From assembly GCF_032854445.1 (NCBI RefSeq), contig NC_088302.1, positions 57,764,237 to 57,828,236 on the forward strand: 64,000 nt of DNA. Direction: 5' to 3'. Every line of letters starts with the position of its first letter. Position 1 is the first letter of the stretch. This document shows, piece by piece, positions 11,831 through 25,484 of this stretch. Under the pieces are notes generated by a model, which was not told the DNA's origin, ran no database searches, and worked only from the letters and a program-made list of their open reading frames with translations. Source of the DNA: Liolophura sinensis (Eukaryota; Mollusca; Polyplacophora; Chitonida; Chitonidae). The position numbers were made by a program, and so were the translations under genes.

Positions 11831-12111
11831 CTGTAACCATACATCATACAGCATTATATGACAAATAGGACCATTCTTTTACCTCAGAGGTCACTCACTA
11901 AAAGATGGATGTAAGACATATAGGAGAACTTTGACAATGGAATGTGTCACCTAGCACATGCTGTAACACAATAGAAAGGAAGAGATTCAAAGTGGTGATT
12001 CGAAGTGGTGAATAAAAGTGGTGAGCAGAAATCTGACCAACATGCACTCTTCTGTTTTCGGAGTACCAAAAGCACAGTTTGTATTATACATCTTCAGCTA
12101 CTAGTACTTAC
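11831..12111 (-). other. Intron B-C, 281 bp
   Basis: This short intron has the donor gtaagtac (complement of 12104-12111) and an acceptor ending ggttacag. It holds no array, unlike the two flanking introns. It contains the small direct repeat aaagtggtga (about 11990-12020). Confidence 0.8.
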
Positions 12112-15100
12112 CTTTCTACCCTCTGCCCACCTGTCCTCTCGATTAGACTGGAGACTGCTGGTGGAATGACGTCTGGAGTCGGACCCTCCACTCAATGTAG
12201 ACTCCGAGAAACTCTCACTTCTGTGGATCGACTTCACCATGGTTTCTGAGGATGTTGATGGCCACTTGGTGAGGGCCTTGGGGGACGACAAGGCTGACCC
12301 TCCTTCAGAAGATGTCTGACTGCTACTCGACCCCATTGATCTACCCTTCTTCCTCTCCACAAAGTTCAGCAATGCTTGTTGAGGAGTCTTCCTCGTCTCC
12401 ACCTCAGAATACCTGACCTGATTATCTGTTCCTGGCCGTCCGCTGTTTGATGGAGGTTTGGAGGTCAAGGCAGTCCTCTCCTCTTGTGGCTGATCTCGCT
12501 TCTTATTGGTCCGGATCTGCTCAGATGTTGTCCTCTTGAGGTTGGACCCTTTGGTGTCTCTCCCCACATCAAGGTCATCCTCCCACATTTTAGGATTGTA
12601 TAACTTGGCTTCGTTAGCCTTTCTGTCACCTTCCCTTTGTGAATGTCGAGACAGATTAGGCTGAGAGCTACCCCTTGATAAGGACTCTGATTTGGTTTCG
12701 CTAATTTCACTGGATTCTTTGATTTGTTCAAGACGATTGCTGTCTGAATGACTTCTTGCTGAATGCAAACCTTGATAGTTTGAGTAGGACTGGGATCTGG
12801 GGGGAACTTTGGACTTCTCTTTCTTTGCATCTTGGAGATTGTTCCAACTCTTGGATGTTTTGTTCAAATGAGTTGTTGTGTACAGAGTTTGTTCTACCTC
12901 ATCAAATGTTCCCATGGCTCGTTTCATGGACTCTTGACGAGTGACAAGTTTGTCAACCCCACGCTTCCTGCCTTGAGGTGGTTTATCTTTCTGCATGTAG
13001 GAACTACTGCTGTCAAGAAATACAGAGTCTCCCTGCTCTCCTGGAAGAACACCTGAAAGCCCATATTGGTCACTTTGTGCAGAGAGATCTGTAGATGTCT
13101 CTTTTCTGGTTAGCTTACTCGATTTGTCTGAGGGAGATTCATCTTGTTGCCAACGGCCACTGCTGACCGGAGACATTACGTTCTGGTCAGAAGAAGAGCC
13201 GGATCTGGAATGTTTCTTACACAGGTTGTTACTGGACAGATGTGTTCTGGTGGAAGGCTGAAACATGCCTTTGCTTGTCACAGGTGTCCGCGCGCTCAAG
13301 TCCTCCGAGGACTTTGATGTGGTCCTCATCCCTGACTGAGACACGGATGGATGAGAAAGATTTGTGGAGGATGCCGAGACGGCGTGAGATTTGTAAGAGT
13401 TGCAGTTACCTTCCTGATCTAGTGACTGACTTGATGATTTTCCAGAGCCAAGAGATTGGGGTGGTCTTTGGTCTGAGCTGGACGGGGAAATGGGCTCTTC
13501 TACAGAGCTAGGACAGCGAGGACTTAACTGCTGTGGTTGATGGTGATGTTTGTCCTCCAAGTCATAGGTGTTGACATAGTTATGGTTGTAGCCTGAAAGG
13601 TTACATTCTGAGCTACTGTGCTTGTGGGTAGGCTGGTTGGCCTGTTTCACTAGAAGGAATGTATTATCAAAGCTGTATCTACTGCGCATAGCTTTGCGAA
13701 GCTCTCTAGGAGACAGTGGTTCCTCACTGTTCTGAGGCTCAGAAGATGTGGTTTTATCATCAGAACGATCATTAGCATGCTCCATAGGTTTAGCTTCCTG
13801 CAGCAGGCTAAACTGTGACCCCAGGCTCTGCTGAGAGCCAAAGTCATCTCTGCCAAACGGTCCAGACGACACATCTGAATAGATGAGGACACTACTGTAT
13901 GACTCAGCTTCCTTCATGTTTCCGTACTGTGAGGAAGGAGTGGGTGAGCCAATGCTCCGTGAGTTCTCCTGTGATGAGAAGGATAGACTCTTGTCATGCT
14001 GATATGGAGGGCGGGCAGAGATGTGCTGACCATACATCTCCTTAGACAGCATCCTCAGCAGAGGCGCGGTGCTCGGGGTGTACTCATAGAAGGACGGGAG
14101 AGATGAGTCAGAGCCCTCACTCCTCAACGTCTTGTCCCCCTCAAATTCCATGTCCGATCCTCCTTGTTTTTGGACATGCAGAAGAGGTGGTTCACTCCTC
14201 CTCCCTGAGCTGGCCCTGTTGGAGAAAGAGTAGGATTGCTTCACGTCTTGTGTATCACTGTCATTTCTAAAGCCTTTAATCACACTTGGTTTATCTCTCG
14301 TCAGATTGTCGTTAGTGGACTTATCTTCCAGGTGATTCTTGGTTCTTTGGGCTGGATTCATAGCACCATCGTACTTCCTGCTTATCTCCAGAGGAACCGT
14401 TTCTCTGTTTTCCTCTTTTCTGTGAGTATTTTGGGGATGACCCCGATCAAAGTTTCTCAACTCATTGCTCCCATTTCTCTCCCTAATGTCTCTTATTCTT
14501 TCGTTGTACTGAAAGTCTCTTTGGTAGTCTCGAGTGGTGCCCTCACTTTTACGGCCACTGTTTCTGCTCTGTTGTCTAAAATCTTCAACAGCTGGTCGCT
14601 CTCTGCCAGAAGGACTACCCCTTCTGTTTAAAGAGGCACCATTCCTTGCATTCATGGAGTCACTCTCCCTTATATTCATGGAGTCACTACCCATCATATT
14701 CATGTAATCACTACTACTCACATTTATGGAGTCACAACTCCTTGTATCGATGGAGTCACTTCTCCTTGCAATAATGGAGTCACTATTCCTCGTATTCATG
14801 GAATAACTACTTCTTGTGCTCAAAGATTCACTATTCCTCACACTCACTGAGTCACTACTCCTTGTGCTTATAGAGTCACTTTTCCTCACATTCATGGAGT
14901 CTGTTCTCATCCTGCCTGGAGACTCTACACCCTCCGGTCGGCCAGTTCCACTGTCTGAGTCGTTACTTCTCCAGGAGAGTCGAGTTTGCGTGGGTTTCTC
15001 CTCAGATGCTGACCACTGGTCACCTAAGCTGTCCGGTCGTTTGGGGCTGGTCTGACTGGCCACGTCATTCACCTGTATCTCAGCATGCCGTGTGTTTGGG

Positions 15101-16840
15101 GAAGGCCTCTTTTCTCTCTTAGCCGCAGGGCTAGCTTTAGAATGTACCTCTGTCTGTGTCCCTGTGTTGTAACAGGGACGAGGCGTTACTATGTATCCTC
15201 TACTGTCGACGCGTTTTGGTGCATAGTGGTCCACGCTGCGCTCCCCAGTGTTGGTCACAGACGACGTTCGTAGGTGGGAAGAATCAGAACTGACTTGTGA
15301 CGTGCCACTGTGTCTCACTGATTCTTCTCTGGGACTCGGCAAGGAACTGCCCTTATGGTCATTCTGCAGTCGCCCAGCAGACACATCTGTTTGGTTACTC
15401 GCATGGTCTGTGGTTGGATACCGCGTGCGGTACTGCTTTGGTACAGGAGAGGACAGATTAGAGGGAGGAAGGTTGCTCGTGGCTATGGGTATATCTCTCT
15501 CTGGGGGGGATGGTACACTGTATTCCTTATCCCCCAGATTATGACCATCAGAATCATATTTAGGGGGAGGATAGCCTGGCTGAGAGTTGTAAAAACTCTT
15601 CATACGTTCCTCCCCAATGTCACTGATCTTAGCCACTGATGCATGATACATGACGTCGGACTTCAGCCCGGGGTCACTGGCATTCCGAGATTTGCCCTCC
15701 TCCGTTTTACGTTCAGCCAGAGGACTGTTTTTCTCTGTCAAAGGCCGTAAGTTTGGTTGGAATGGGCCATATGCCATTCGCTGTTTTCGAGGAAACTCAG
15801 AGCTAGTATTGGTGTGATCAGACCAAGACTCTGCTCGCGAAGTGATTGGCTGAGAAGGGTCTGTGGTGCCGCGGATACTGGGCGCGGTCACAGGCCAGGA
15901 CGGGTATTTTTCGTGGCTCTGATTCACCTTACAGAACTTGATGGTAGCCGAGTCTCTGACTGGTGGGGCAGGGGGAGAACATGGGGGATAGAGTGCTGGG
16001 TTTAAGAGGCTCTCCGGGGGTGGGGGAGGAGGAATGGCAGGGGGATCCTCCAGCTCTGAGTCACTGGTACCACTGTCAGAGGGTTCATACCCGGCAGAGA
16101 GTCCGTGGTAATCAACGTTGTGATAATCATGTTTGCTGTAGTCCACCCTGTGTTGAGATGATGGCCTTCCGTAGTTCTCCTTATCTACTATGGGCTGGAA
16201 GCTGGTGTCAGGGTGGTACGTCTGGACAGAGCTTCCCTGAGAGCTCGGGTAGGGCTGGGACTGTGGCGGTGAGTTTGGACGGTACTTGTCCCGTGGGGAA
16301 GACTGCCGAGTGACTGTGCTCCTGACCTTGTCCCCCTCCCAGACTGACCTGTGAGGATCTCGCAGACCAGGACGTTTTAAGTTTAGGTGTTTCTCTGCAT
16401 ATGCGGATGGCCTGACCAGCTTTGGGGGCTCTCCTAATCCAGTGACATCCAGCTCCTGGTGGATGTTAGGGCTGGACTTGGCAGAATGAAAGGAGGGTTT
16501 AGAAGGAGAGTAGTGTCTGTGAGAGACAACATCCTCCATAGCTGCCTGGCTCAATGCTGGAGTAGACTTGGCAGGTGACAGAGGTCCACTCCTGCCACCA
16601 ATGGAGTTGGGTAAAGCATCAGTCAATTCACGGACACGACGCCCTCGCTCCAGGAGATCCTCTTGAGAGGCGTGTTTGTAGGCGAGCTGAGAAAATGGCT
16701 GTCCTTGTTTCGTAAGGTTGTCACTTGGGCTGCCATCTACTCTGGACTGTGATTGGAGGTTTTCATAGTTCCGGCTGTGGAGAGGTGACAACGACGATCG
16801 ACTTGCCCCACCTAGTGAGGACTTTCCGACACTGCCAATA
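12112..16840 (-). CDS. Exon B: giant exon (1,576 codons) of a Ser/Pro-rich scaffold-like protein
   Basis: This is a 4,729-nt internal exon. The acceptor is tttttgcag|TATTGGC (complement of 16841-16843) and the donor is GTAGAAAG|gtaagt (complement of 12106-12111). The first base completes a Cys codon begun by exon A and the exon ends on a codon boundary; 4,729 = 1 + 3x1,576 with no stop. The protein is rich in Ser, Pro, Arg, Asp and Glu, very poor in Cys, and has no membrane segment. From the N-end it shows an ENLQSQSRVDGSPSDNL-like Ser region, HASQEDLLERGRRVRELTDA, a proline tract (AIPPPPPPESLLNPA, residues about 265-295), KYPSWPVTAP, octapeptide repeats (residues about 643-740), SPRELRKAMRSRYSFDNTF, TTTHLNKTSKSWNNLQDA (about 1315), WEDDLDVG and a Ser-rich end. 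Many RxxS sites suggest kinase or 14-3-3 contacts. I do not recognise the family; Shroom, NHS and Scribble-type scaffolds would be sensible comparisons, but nothing here proves any of them. Confidence 0.92.
14625..14911 (-). repeat. Coding 24-bp repeat: 12 octapeptides, consensus SDS-[MIVL]-N-x-R-x
   Basis: Within exon B the reading is SDSMNVRK, SDSISTRS, SDSVSVRN, SESLSTRS, SYSMNTRN, SDSIIARR, SDSIDTRS, CDSINVSS, SDYMNMMG, SDSMNIRE, SDSMNARN, GASLNRRG. The period is exactly 24 bp and the frame is kept. Serine 1 and serine 3, the hydrophobic residue 4 and Arg 7 are best conserved; Arg 7 sits two or three residues before the next SDS, giving basic-x-S and acidic-S sites. It is a minisatellite maintained inside a coding exon. 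Confidence 0.85.
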
Positions 16841-16843
16841 CTG

Positions 16844-18027
16844 CAAAAACACAAAACAAAGGCCAAATTAGTCAACACAAGGCTATGCACCATGTGACAT
16901 TTACCATGCCTAAGCCAAGAACAGTCTGCAATCCCTCTCTGTGTAAAAGTTGTGTGTTGAAAGCCTGATGATATGTCTGACCTTCTGGCCCACTGACTTC
17001 AGGCAAACAGGAGGGGCTGCCCCTTCATGCAGCCATCACAGACATTCAGGTAAGTCTGCACTCTCAAACCTGAGTATACTGAGCCAATCTTATACCAAAC
17101 TTAGCAACACTTAGTGAACTGGTTTTAAAATTTAGATGAGAATCTAATTATTGCACAGATGTCATCTGCCTCATCTATAATGATGTATGTCCTCTCACTC
17201 ACACAATGTAAAACTGACATATCAGATGTAGAAGGTTGAATTAACAGGACATAATTTATCATTCGGCACACAATCCAGCAATTAGCTAGCAGGCTTAAAG
17301 GAGCAGACCCAGACGGACACTACACAGACCCAGACGGACACTACACAGGCGTTCCAGGAACTGACCAAAACTGAAAACTGGCTACAAGCTTTAGACCCTC
17401 AAACTGAATTAACCATGTGTCCAATTTAAATAATTTCTGGTAGACAAATCATATGGTTGAATGAAAATTTGCAGTCACAGTTTCCGTGATTTTGTAACAT
17501 TATGTGGAAGACAACAGACTTTAAACGTTCAGCTCACATTTTTCAGGCCACAAATACAGGTATCTGACACGAACTTCCTGAGGTTAATCAGCTTTGTATC
17601 CCTGCTGAACTTGGTACACGAGAAAAGTGGAGCATGGCTTGGGGAGAGGGTCACTTCTAACCTGTTCACACCTTACCCTAAGCCTGACTCTTACAGGCTC
17701 CAGTAAAACAACCTGATAAATGTCAACACTTTTAATGGGTAGAATGTTCACCTTATGGAAGAACAAAATTAGCACATGTGCCACTGGACACCTGTAAACA
17801 ATGGCACCTAGTGTGCAGACTTCAGGTAAACTGGCATGGAGACAGCAGCTACAGCTTATTCCATCTCTTTGTCATACACTACGTCTACATTCAGTCTCTA
17901 CTCTAGTCTTTCAACTTTTATACCATCATAGAGTAATAATTTTAAATATTGAATTATGCTCTATGATCTTACATGTAGATCATCAATGAACAGGGACCTG
18001 TCTGACTGTGTCTGGTTGTGTCTGGCT
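16844..18027. other. Unique intronic stretch next to exon B
   Basis: There is no array here except a short 21-bp direct repeat (cagacccagacggacactac, twice at about 17306-17347). The + strand sequence cttaccctaagcctgactct and nearby open frames show no domain. Confidence 0.5.
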
Positions 18028-21000
18028 GTGTATTACACAGGTGCACTGCCTGACTGTAGGCTGCAGTTACACGCATGCAGCAGTGCAGTCTGACACAGGT
18101 GCACTCCATGACTGTAGGCTGCAGTTACACGCATGCAGCAGTGCAGTCTGACACAGGTGTACTCCCTGACTGTAGGCTGAAGTTACACGCATGCAGCAGT
18201 GCAGTCTGACACAGGTGTACTCCCTGACTGTAGGCTGCAGTTACACGCATGCAGCAGTGCAGACTGACACAGGTGCACTGCCTGACTGTAGGCTGCAGTT
18301 ACACGCATGCAGCAGTGCAGTCTGACACAGGTGTACTCCCTGACTGTAGGCTGAAGTTACACGCATGCAGCAGTGCAGTCTGACACAAGGTGCACTGCCT
18401 GACTGTAGGCTGCTCTTACACACACACAGCGGTGCAGTCTGACACAGGTGTACTGCCTGACTGTAGGCTGCTCTTACACACACACAGCGGTGCAGTCTGA
18501 CACAGGTGTACTGCCTGACTGTAGGCTGCTCTTACACACACAAAGCAGTGCAGTCTGACACAGGTGTACTCCCTGACTGTAGGCTGCAGTTACACACACA
18601 CAGCAGTGCAGTCTGACACAGGTGTACTGCCTGACTGTAGGCTGCAGTTACACGCATGCAGCAGTGCAGTCTGACACAGGAGTACTCCCTGACTGTAGGC
18701 TGCAGTTACACGCATGCAGCAGTGCAGTCTGACACAGGTGCACTGCCTGACTGTAGGCTGTAGCTACACGCATGCAGCAGTGCAGACTGACACAGGTGTA
18801 CTCCCTGACTGTAGGCTGCAGTTACACGCGTGCAGCAGTGCAGTCTGACACAGGTGTACTCCCTGACTGTAGGCTGCAGTTATACGTGTGCAGCAGTGCA
18901 GTCTGACACAGGTGTACTCCCTGACTGTAGGCTGCAGTTACATGCGTGCAGCAGTGCAGTCTGACACAGGTGCACTGCCTGACTGTAGGCTGCAGTTACA
19001 CACACACAGCAGTGCAGTCTAACACAGGTGCACTGCCTGACTGTAGGCTGCAGTTACACGCATGCAGCAGTGCAGTCTGACACAGGTGCACTGCCTGACT
19101 GTAGGCTGCAGCTACACGCATGCAGCAGTGCAGTCTGACACAGGTGTACTCCTTGACTGTAGGCTGCAGTTACACGCGTGCAGCAGTGCAGTCTGACACA
19201 GGTGTACTCCCTGACTGTAAACTGCTCTTGCACACATGCAGCAGTGCAGTCTGACACAGGTGCACTGCCTGACTGTAGGCTGCATTTACACGCATGCAGC
19301 AGTGCAGTCTGACGCAGGTGTACTCCCTGACTGTAGGCTGCAGTTACACGCGTGCAGCAGTGCAGTCTGACACAGGTGTACTCCCTGACTGTAGGCTGCA
19401 GTTACACACACACAGCAGTGCAGTCTAACACAGGTGCACTCCCTGACTGTAGGCTGCAGTTACACGCATGCAGCAGTGCAGTCTGACACAGGTGTACTCC
19501 CTGACTGTAGGCTGAAGTTACACGCGTGCAGCAGTGCAGTCTGACACAAGGTGCACTGCCTGACTGTAGGCTGCTCTTACACACACACAGCGGTGCAGTC
19601 TGACACAGGTGTACTGCCTGACTGTAGGCTGCTCTTACACACACACAGCGGTGCAGTCTGACACAGGTGTACTGCCTGACTGTAGGCTGCTCTTACACAC
19701 ACACAGCAGTGCAGTCTGACACAGGTGTACTGCCTGACTGTAGGCTGCAGTTACACACACACAGCGGTGCAGTCTAACACAGGTGCACTGCCTGACTGTA
19801 GGCTGCAGTTACACGCATGCAGCAGTGCAGTCTGACACAGGTGTACTCCCTGACTGTAGGCTGCAGTTACACGCATGCAGCAGTGCAGTCTGACACAGGT
19901 GCACTGCCTGACTGTAGGCTGCAGTTACACGCATGCAGCAGTGCAGTCTGACACAGGTGTACTCCCTGACTGTAGGCTGAAGTTACACGCATGCAGCAGT
20001 GCAGTCTGACACAAGGTGCACTGCCTGACTGTAGGCTGCTCTTACACACACACAGCGGTGCAGTCTGACACAGGTGTACTGCCTGACTGTAGGCTGCTCT
20101 TACACACACACAGCGGTGCAGTCTGACACAGGTGTACTGCCTGACTGTAGGCTGCTCTTACACACACACAGCAGTGCAGTCTGACACAGGTGTACTCCCT
20201 GACTGTAGGCTGCAGTTACACACACACAGCAGTGCAGTCTAACACAGGTGCACTGCCTGACTGTAGGCTGCAGTTACACGCATGCAGCAGTGCAGTCTGA
20301 CACAGGAGTACTCCCTGACTGTAGGCTGCAGTTACACGCATGCAGCAGTGCAGTCTGACACAGGTGCACTGCCTGACTGTAGGCTGTAGCTACACGCATG
20401 CAGCAGTGCAGTCTGACACAGGTGTACTCCCTGACTGTAGGCTGCAGTTACACGCGTGCAGCAGTGCAGTCTGACACAGGTGTACTCCCTGACTGTAGGC
20501 TGCAGTTACACGTGTGCAGCAGTGCAGTCTGACACAGGTGCACTCCCTGACTGTAGGCTGCAGTTACATGCGTGCAGCCTGACACAGGTGCACTGCCTGA
20601 CTGTAGGCTGCAGCTACACGCATGCAGCAGTGCAGTCTGACACAGGTGTACTCCCTGACTGTAGGCTGCAGTTACACGCGTGCAGCAGTGCAGTCTGACA
20701 CAGGTGTACTCCCTGACTGTAAACTGCTCTTGCACACATGCAGCAGTGCAGTCTGACACAGGTGTACTCCCTGACTGTAGGCTGCTCTTGCACACATGCA
20801 GCAGTGCAGTCTGACACAGGTGTACTGCCTGACTGTAGGCTGCAGTTACACGCATGCAGCAGTGCAGTCTGACACAGGTGTACTCCCTGACTGTAGGCTG
20901 CAGTTACACGTATGCAGCAGTGCAGTCTGACACAGGTGCACTGCCTGACTGTAGGCTGCAGTTACACGCATGCAGCAGTGCAGTCTGACACAGGTGTACT

Positions 21001-23045
21001 CCCTGACTGTAGGCTGAAGTTACACGCATGCAGCAGTGCAGTCTGACACAAGGTGCACTGCCTGACTGTAGGCTGCTCTTACACACACACAGCGGTGCAG
21101 TCTGACACAGGTGTACTGCCTGACTGTAGGCTGCTCTTACACACACACAGCGGTGCAGTCTGACACAGGTGTACTGCCTGACTGTAGGCTGCTCTTACAC
21201 ACACACAGCAGTGCAGTCTGACACAGGTGTACTCCCTGACTGTAGGCTGCAGTTACACACACACAGCAGTGCAGTCTAACACAGGTGCACTGCCTGACTG
21301 TAGGCTGCAGTTACACGCATGCAGCAGTGCAGTCTGACACAGGAGTACTCCCTGACTGTAGGCTGCAGTTACACGCATGCAGCAGTGCAGTCTGACACAG
21401 GTGCACTGCCTGACTGTAGGCTGTAGCTACACGCATGCAGCAGTGCAGTCTGACACAGGTGTACTCCCTGACTGTAGGCTGCAGTTACACGCGTGCAGCA
21501 GTGCAGTCTGACACAGGTGTACTCCCTGACTGTAGGCTGCAGTTACACGTGTGCAGCAGTGCAGTCTGACACAGGTGCACTCCCTGACTGTAGGCTGCAG
21601 TTACATGCGTGCAGCAGTGCAGTCTGACACAGGTGCACTGCCTGACTGTAGGCTGCAGTTACACACACACAGCAGTGCAGTCTAACACAGGTGCACTGCC
21701 TGACTGTAGGCTGCAGTTACACGCATGCAGCAGTGCAGTCTGACACAGGTGCACTGCCTGACTGTAGGCTGCAGCTACACGCATGCAGCAGTGCAGTCTG
21801 ACACAGGTGTACTCCCTGACTGTAGGCTGCAGTTACACGCGTGCAGCAGTGCAGTCTGACACAGGTGTACTCCCTGACTGTAAACTGCTCTTGCACACAT
21901 GCAGCAGTGCAGTCTGACACAGGTGTACTCCCTGACTGTAGGCTGCTCTTGCACACATGCAGCAGTGCAGTCTGACACAGGTGTACTGCCTGACTGTAGG
22001 CTGCAGTTACACGCATGCAGCAGTGCAGTCTGACACAGGTGTACTCCCTGACTGTAGGCTGCAGTTACACGCATGCAGCAGTGCAATCTGACACAGGTAC
22101 ACTGCCTGACTGTAGGCTGCAGTTACACGCATGCAGCAGTGCAGTCTGACACAGGTGTACTCCCTGACTGTAGGCTGCAGTTACACGCATGCAGCAGTGC
22201 AGTCTGACACAGGTGTACTCCCTGACTGTAGGCTGCAGTTACATGCATGCAGCAGTACAGTCTGACACAGGTGTACTCCCTGACTGTAGGCTGCAGTTAC
22301 ACGCATGCAGCAGTGCAGTCTGACACAGGTACACTGCCTGACTGTAGGCTGCAGTTACACGCATGCAGCAGTGCAGTCTGACACAGGTACACTGCCTGAC
22401 TGTAGGCTGCAGTTACACGCATGCAGCAGTGCAGTCTGACACAGGTACACTGCCTGACTCATGGCTGCAGTTACACGCATGCAGCAGTGCAGTCTGACAC
22501 AGGTACACTGCCTGACTGTAGGTTGCAGTTACACGCATGCAGCAGTGCAGTCTGACACAGGTGTACTCCCTGACTGTAGGCTGCAGTTACACGCATGCAG
22601 CAGTGCAGTCTGACACAGGTACACTGCCTGACTGTAGGTTGCAGTTACACGCATGCAGCAGTGCAGTCTGACACAGGCGTACTCCCTGACTGTAGGCTGC
22701 AGTTACACGTGTGCAGCAGTGCAGTCTGACACAGGTACACTGCCTGACTGTAGGCTGCAGTTACACGCATGCAGCAGTGCAGTCTGACACAGGTGTACTC
22801 CCTGACTGTAGGCTGCAGTCACACGCATGCAGCAGTGCAGTCTGACACAGGTACACTGCCTGACTGTAGGCTGCAGTTACACGCATGCAGCAGTGCAGTC
22901 TGACACAGGTACACTGCCTGACTGTAGGCTGCAGTTACACGCATGCAGCAGTGCAGTCTGACACAGGTGTACTCCCTGACTGTAGGCTGCAGTTACATGC
23001 ATGCAGCAGTGCATATATACACAGGTACACTGCCTGACTGAAGTT
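18028..23045. repeat. 58-bp minisatellite, about 86 copies, with higher-order structure
   Basis: The unit is built from GCAGTCTGACACAGGTGTAC, tccctgactgtaggctgcag and ttacacgcatgcagcagt. Variants include tgctcttacacacacacagc, gaagttacacgc and a 59-bp unit with an extra A (acacaaggtgc). The 59-bp landmark with its neighbours recurs at shifts of 1,161, 465 and 1,037 bp, so blocks of 8 to 20 units were copied. One unit near 20575 lacks 7 bp. Each unit holds GCATGC and CTGCAG palindromes. The last 1 kb uses mainly the acaggtacactgcc variant. Confidence 0.97.
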
Positions 23046-23614
23046 ACACATGTGCAGCATGCACACAGCTACAGCAGACAAACAAAACCTGCAGGTGTTA
23101 GATGTATGTTAACCAGTACAACATGGTCTGACTAGCTAGTCTGACTCCCAATGTGCAAGCTTAGGACAACAGTCACTCAACCATGATTTAACCTTACACG
23201 AGTTGATACAGACATCTTACCCTACCACTTGAGACACACATTCGCAGCTTCCATGACAAAGATATGAAATACTGCACATCAGTGCGTACCTGCTGACTAG
23301 AATACAGGAACTGCATATTTCAGTGGGGTCATTTCATGCCAACAAAATAACAAAAATGCATCAATCCTGAAGTGCCAATATTTTCAGCACATTAGCTAGG
23401 ACATAAGATTCTGTCAAACTACAGGTAAAAATGAATACACATATATATGTGTGTGTACGCATCATATGACGATACATGACCTGTACCTTTCTCTTCCTTC
23501 TGCTCTAGTCTTGACCCAAAACTAAACACTGGTAATTTCCATAATACATGCCATAATAATAATTCTTTATCATTATCAACATTGCTATACAATTGAGCAA
23601 ATATTAATAATAAT
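23046..23614. other. Unique AT-rich intronic stretch
   Basis: It contains a short tatatatgtgtgtgta run near 23440 and an A/T-rich tract at 23550-23620. Nothing coding is seen. Confidence 0.45.
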
Positions 23615-24757
23615 TCATGATATTTAATGTAGTCCTCCGGGTGACTGCAGGCCTAATGGGCCACAACACCATACACCAAATCAATGATATTGAATGTAGT
23701 CCTCCGGTTGACTGTAGGCCTAATGGGCCACAACACCATACACCAAATCAATGATATTGAATGTAGTCCTCCGGTTGACTGTAGGCCTAATGGGCCACAA
23801 CACCATACACCAAATCAATGATATTGAATGTAGTCCTCCGGTTGACTGTAGGCCTAATGGGCCACAACACCATACACCAAATCAATGATATTGAATGTAG
23901 TCCTCCGGTTGACTGCAGGCCTAATGGGCCACAACACCATACACCAAATCAATGATATTGAATGTAGTCCTCCGGTTGACTGTAGGCCTAATGGGCCACA
24001 ACACCATACACCAAATCAATGATATTGAATGTAGTCCTCCGGGTGACTGTAGGCCTAATGGGCCACAACACCATACACCAAATCAATGATATTGAATGTA
24101 GTCCTCCGGTTGACTGTAGGCCTAATGGGCCACAACACCATACACCAAATCAATGATATTGAATGTAGTCCTCCGGTTGACTGTAGGCCTAATGGGCCAC
24201 AACACCATACACCAAATCAATGATACTGAATGTAGTCCTCCGGTTGACTGTAGGCCTAATGGGCCACAACACCATACACCAAATCAATGATACTGAATGT
24301 AGTCCTCCGGTTGACTGTAGGCCTAATGGGCCACAACACCATACACCAAATCAATGATATTGAATGTAGTCCTCCGGTTGACTGTAGGCCTAATGGGCCA
24401 CAACACCATACACCAAATCAATGATACTGAATGTAGTCCTCCGGTTGACTGTAGGCCTAATGGGCCACAACACCATACACCAAATCAATGATATTGAATG
24501 TAGTCCTCCGGTTGACTGTAGGCCTAATGGGCCACAACACCATACACCAAATCAATGATATTGAATGTAGTCCTCCGGTTGACTGTAGGCCTAATGGGCC
24601 ACAACACCATACACCAAATCAATGATATTGAATGTAGTCCTCCGGTTGACTGTAGGCCTAATGGGCCACAACACCATACACCAAATCAATGATATTGAAT
24701 GTAGTCCTCCGGTTGACTGTAGGCCTAATGGGCCACAACACCATACACCAAATCAGC
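23615..24757. repeat. 67-bp minisatellite, 17 copies, nearly identical
   Basis: Units begin AATGATATTGAATGTAGTCC (starts at 23683 and 23750, 67 bp apart) and contain TCCGGTTGACTGTAGGCCTA and a near-palindrome aggcctaatgggcc. Differences are limited to ggttgac/gggtgac, tgtagg/tgcagg and gatatt/gatact. It ends abruptly at about 24757. Confidence 0.97.
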
Positions 24758-25484
24758 CCACCTTCTGCACAATGTTAAATCAAATTTTAAATTACTACAA
24801 ATATTGTTGTGGACTTGGAGTGTTCTTTCCAACAATTAAGTTATTGAATGAATCAATTAATTTACATGTTTCTATCAACATTGTGGGGAAGTCAAACAGG
24901 AGCTTGAGAGAAACTGTGATCATGTTCAAATAATAAACATTTTATAGTCACCCTTTATTGGTCAAAACTGAGTATTTGTATATTTTATTTGAACAATTCA
25001 AATGTCTTGTTTATCTACAGTTGTGTGATCACTGTGATGTCAAACATTCGCCACATAATGCATGTTATGGCTACACTCTAGGAGTCTTCACATACTGACA
25101 TCTACAGCAATGTTACCTTGGCCTCTTATAGGTGCAGCCAGCATGCCTTCACCTGTACACGTGCACATTTCTAACCTACCCTTTTCTGGTTGTGTATCAC
25201 CAAGCATTGAAAGTTTTTGATACTAATCATCTTTCCTCAAGCAATCTAAATCCTTATTATTTACATGTGTCCCTCCACCACCATTTTCCATCAACTCATT
25301 AACACAATGCAGATCTTTCATGTTCAAATCAATGGACTAGTGGGAAGACAACCAATTTCGACCCATTGCCCTTTGGTTAGCATTAGAAATGGTAAGCATT
25401 AAAAATGATTAGCCTTAGAAATTGTTAACATTAGAAAGTAAACAATAAATGCAACACAATGAGTCTATAATAGTCTTGGTAATG
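24758..25484. other. Unique AT-rich intronic stretch
   Basis: No exon was recognised. Near 25385-25440 there is a small direct repeat of (g)ttagcattagaaatggtaa words just before the 54-bp array. Confidence 0.45.

Noticed and set aside
12756-16313. Many + strand and alternative minus frames over 12.7-16.3 kb
   Set aside because: They are shadows of the 1,576-codon exon B.
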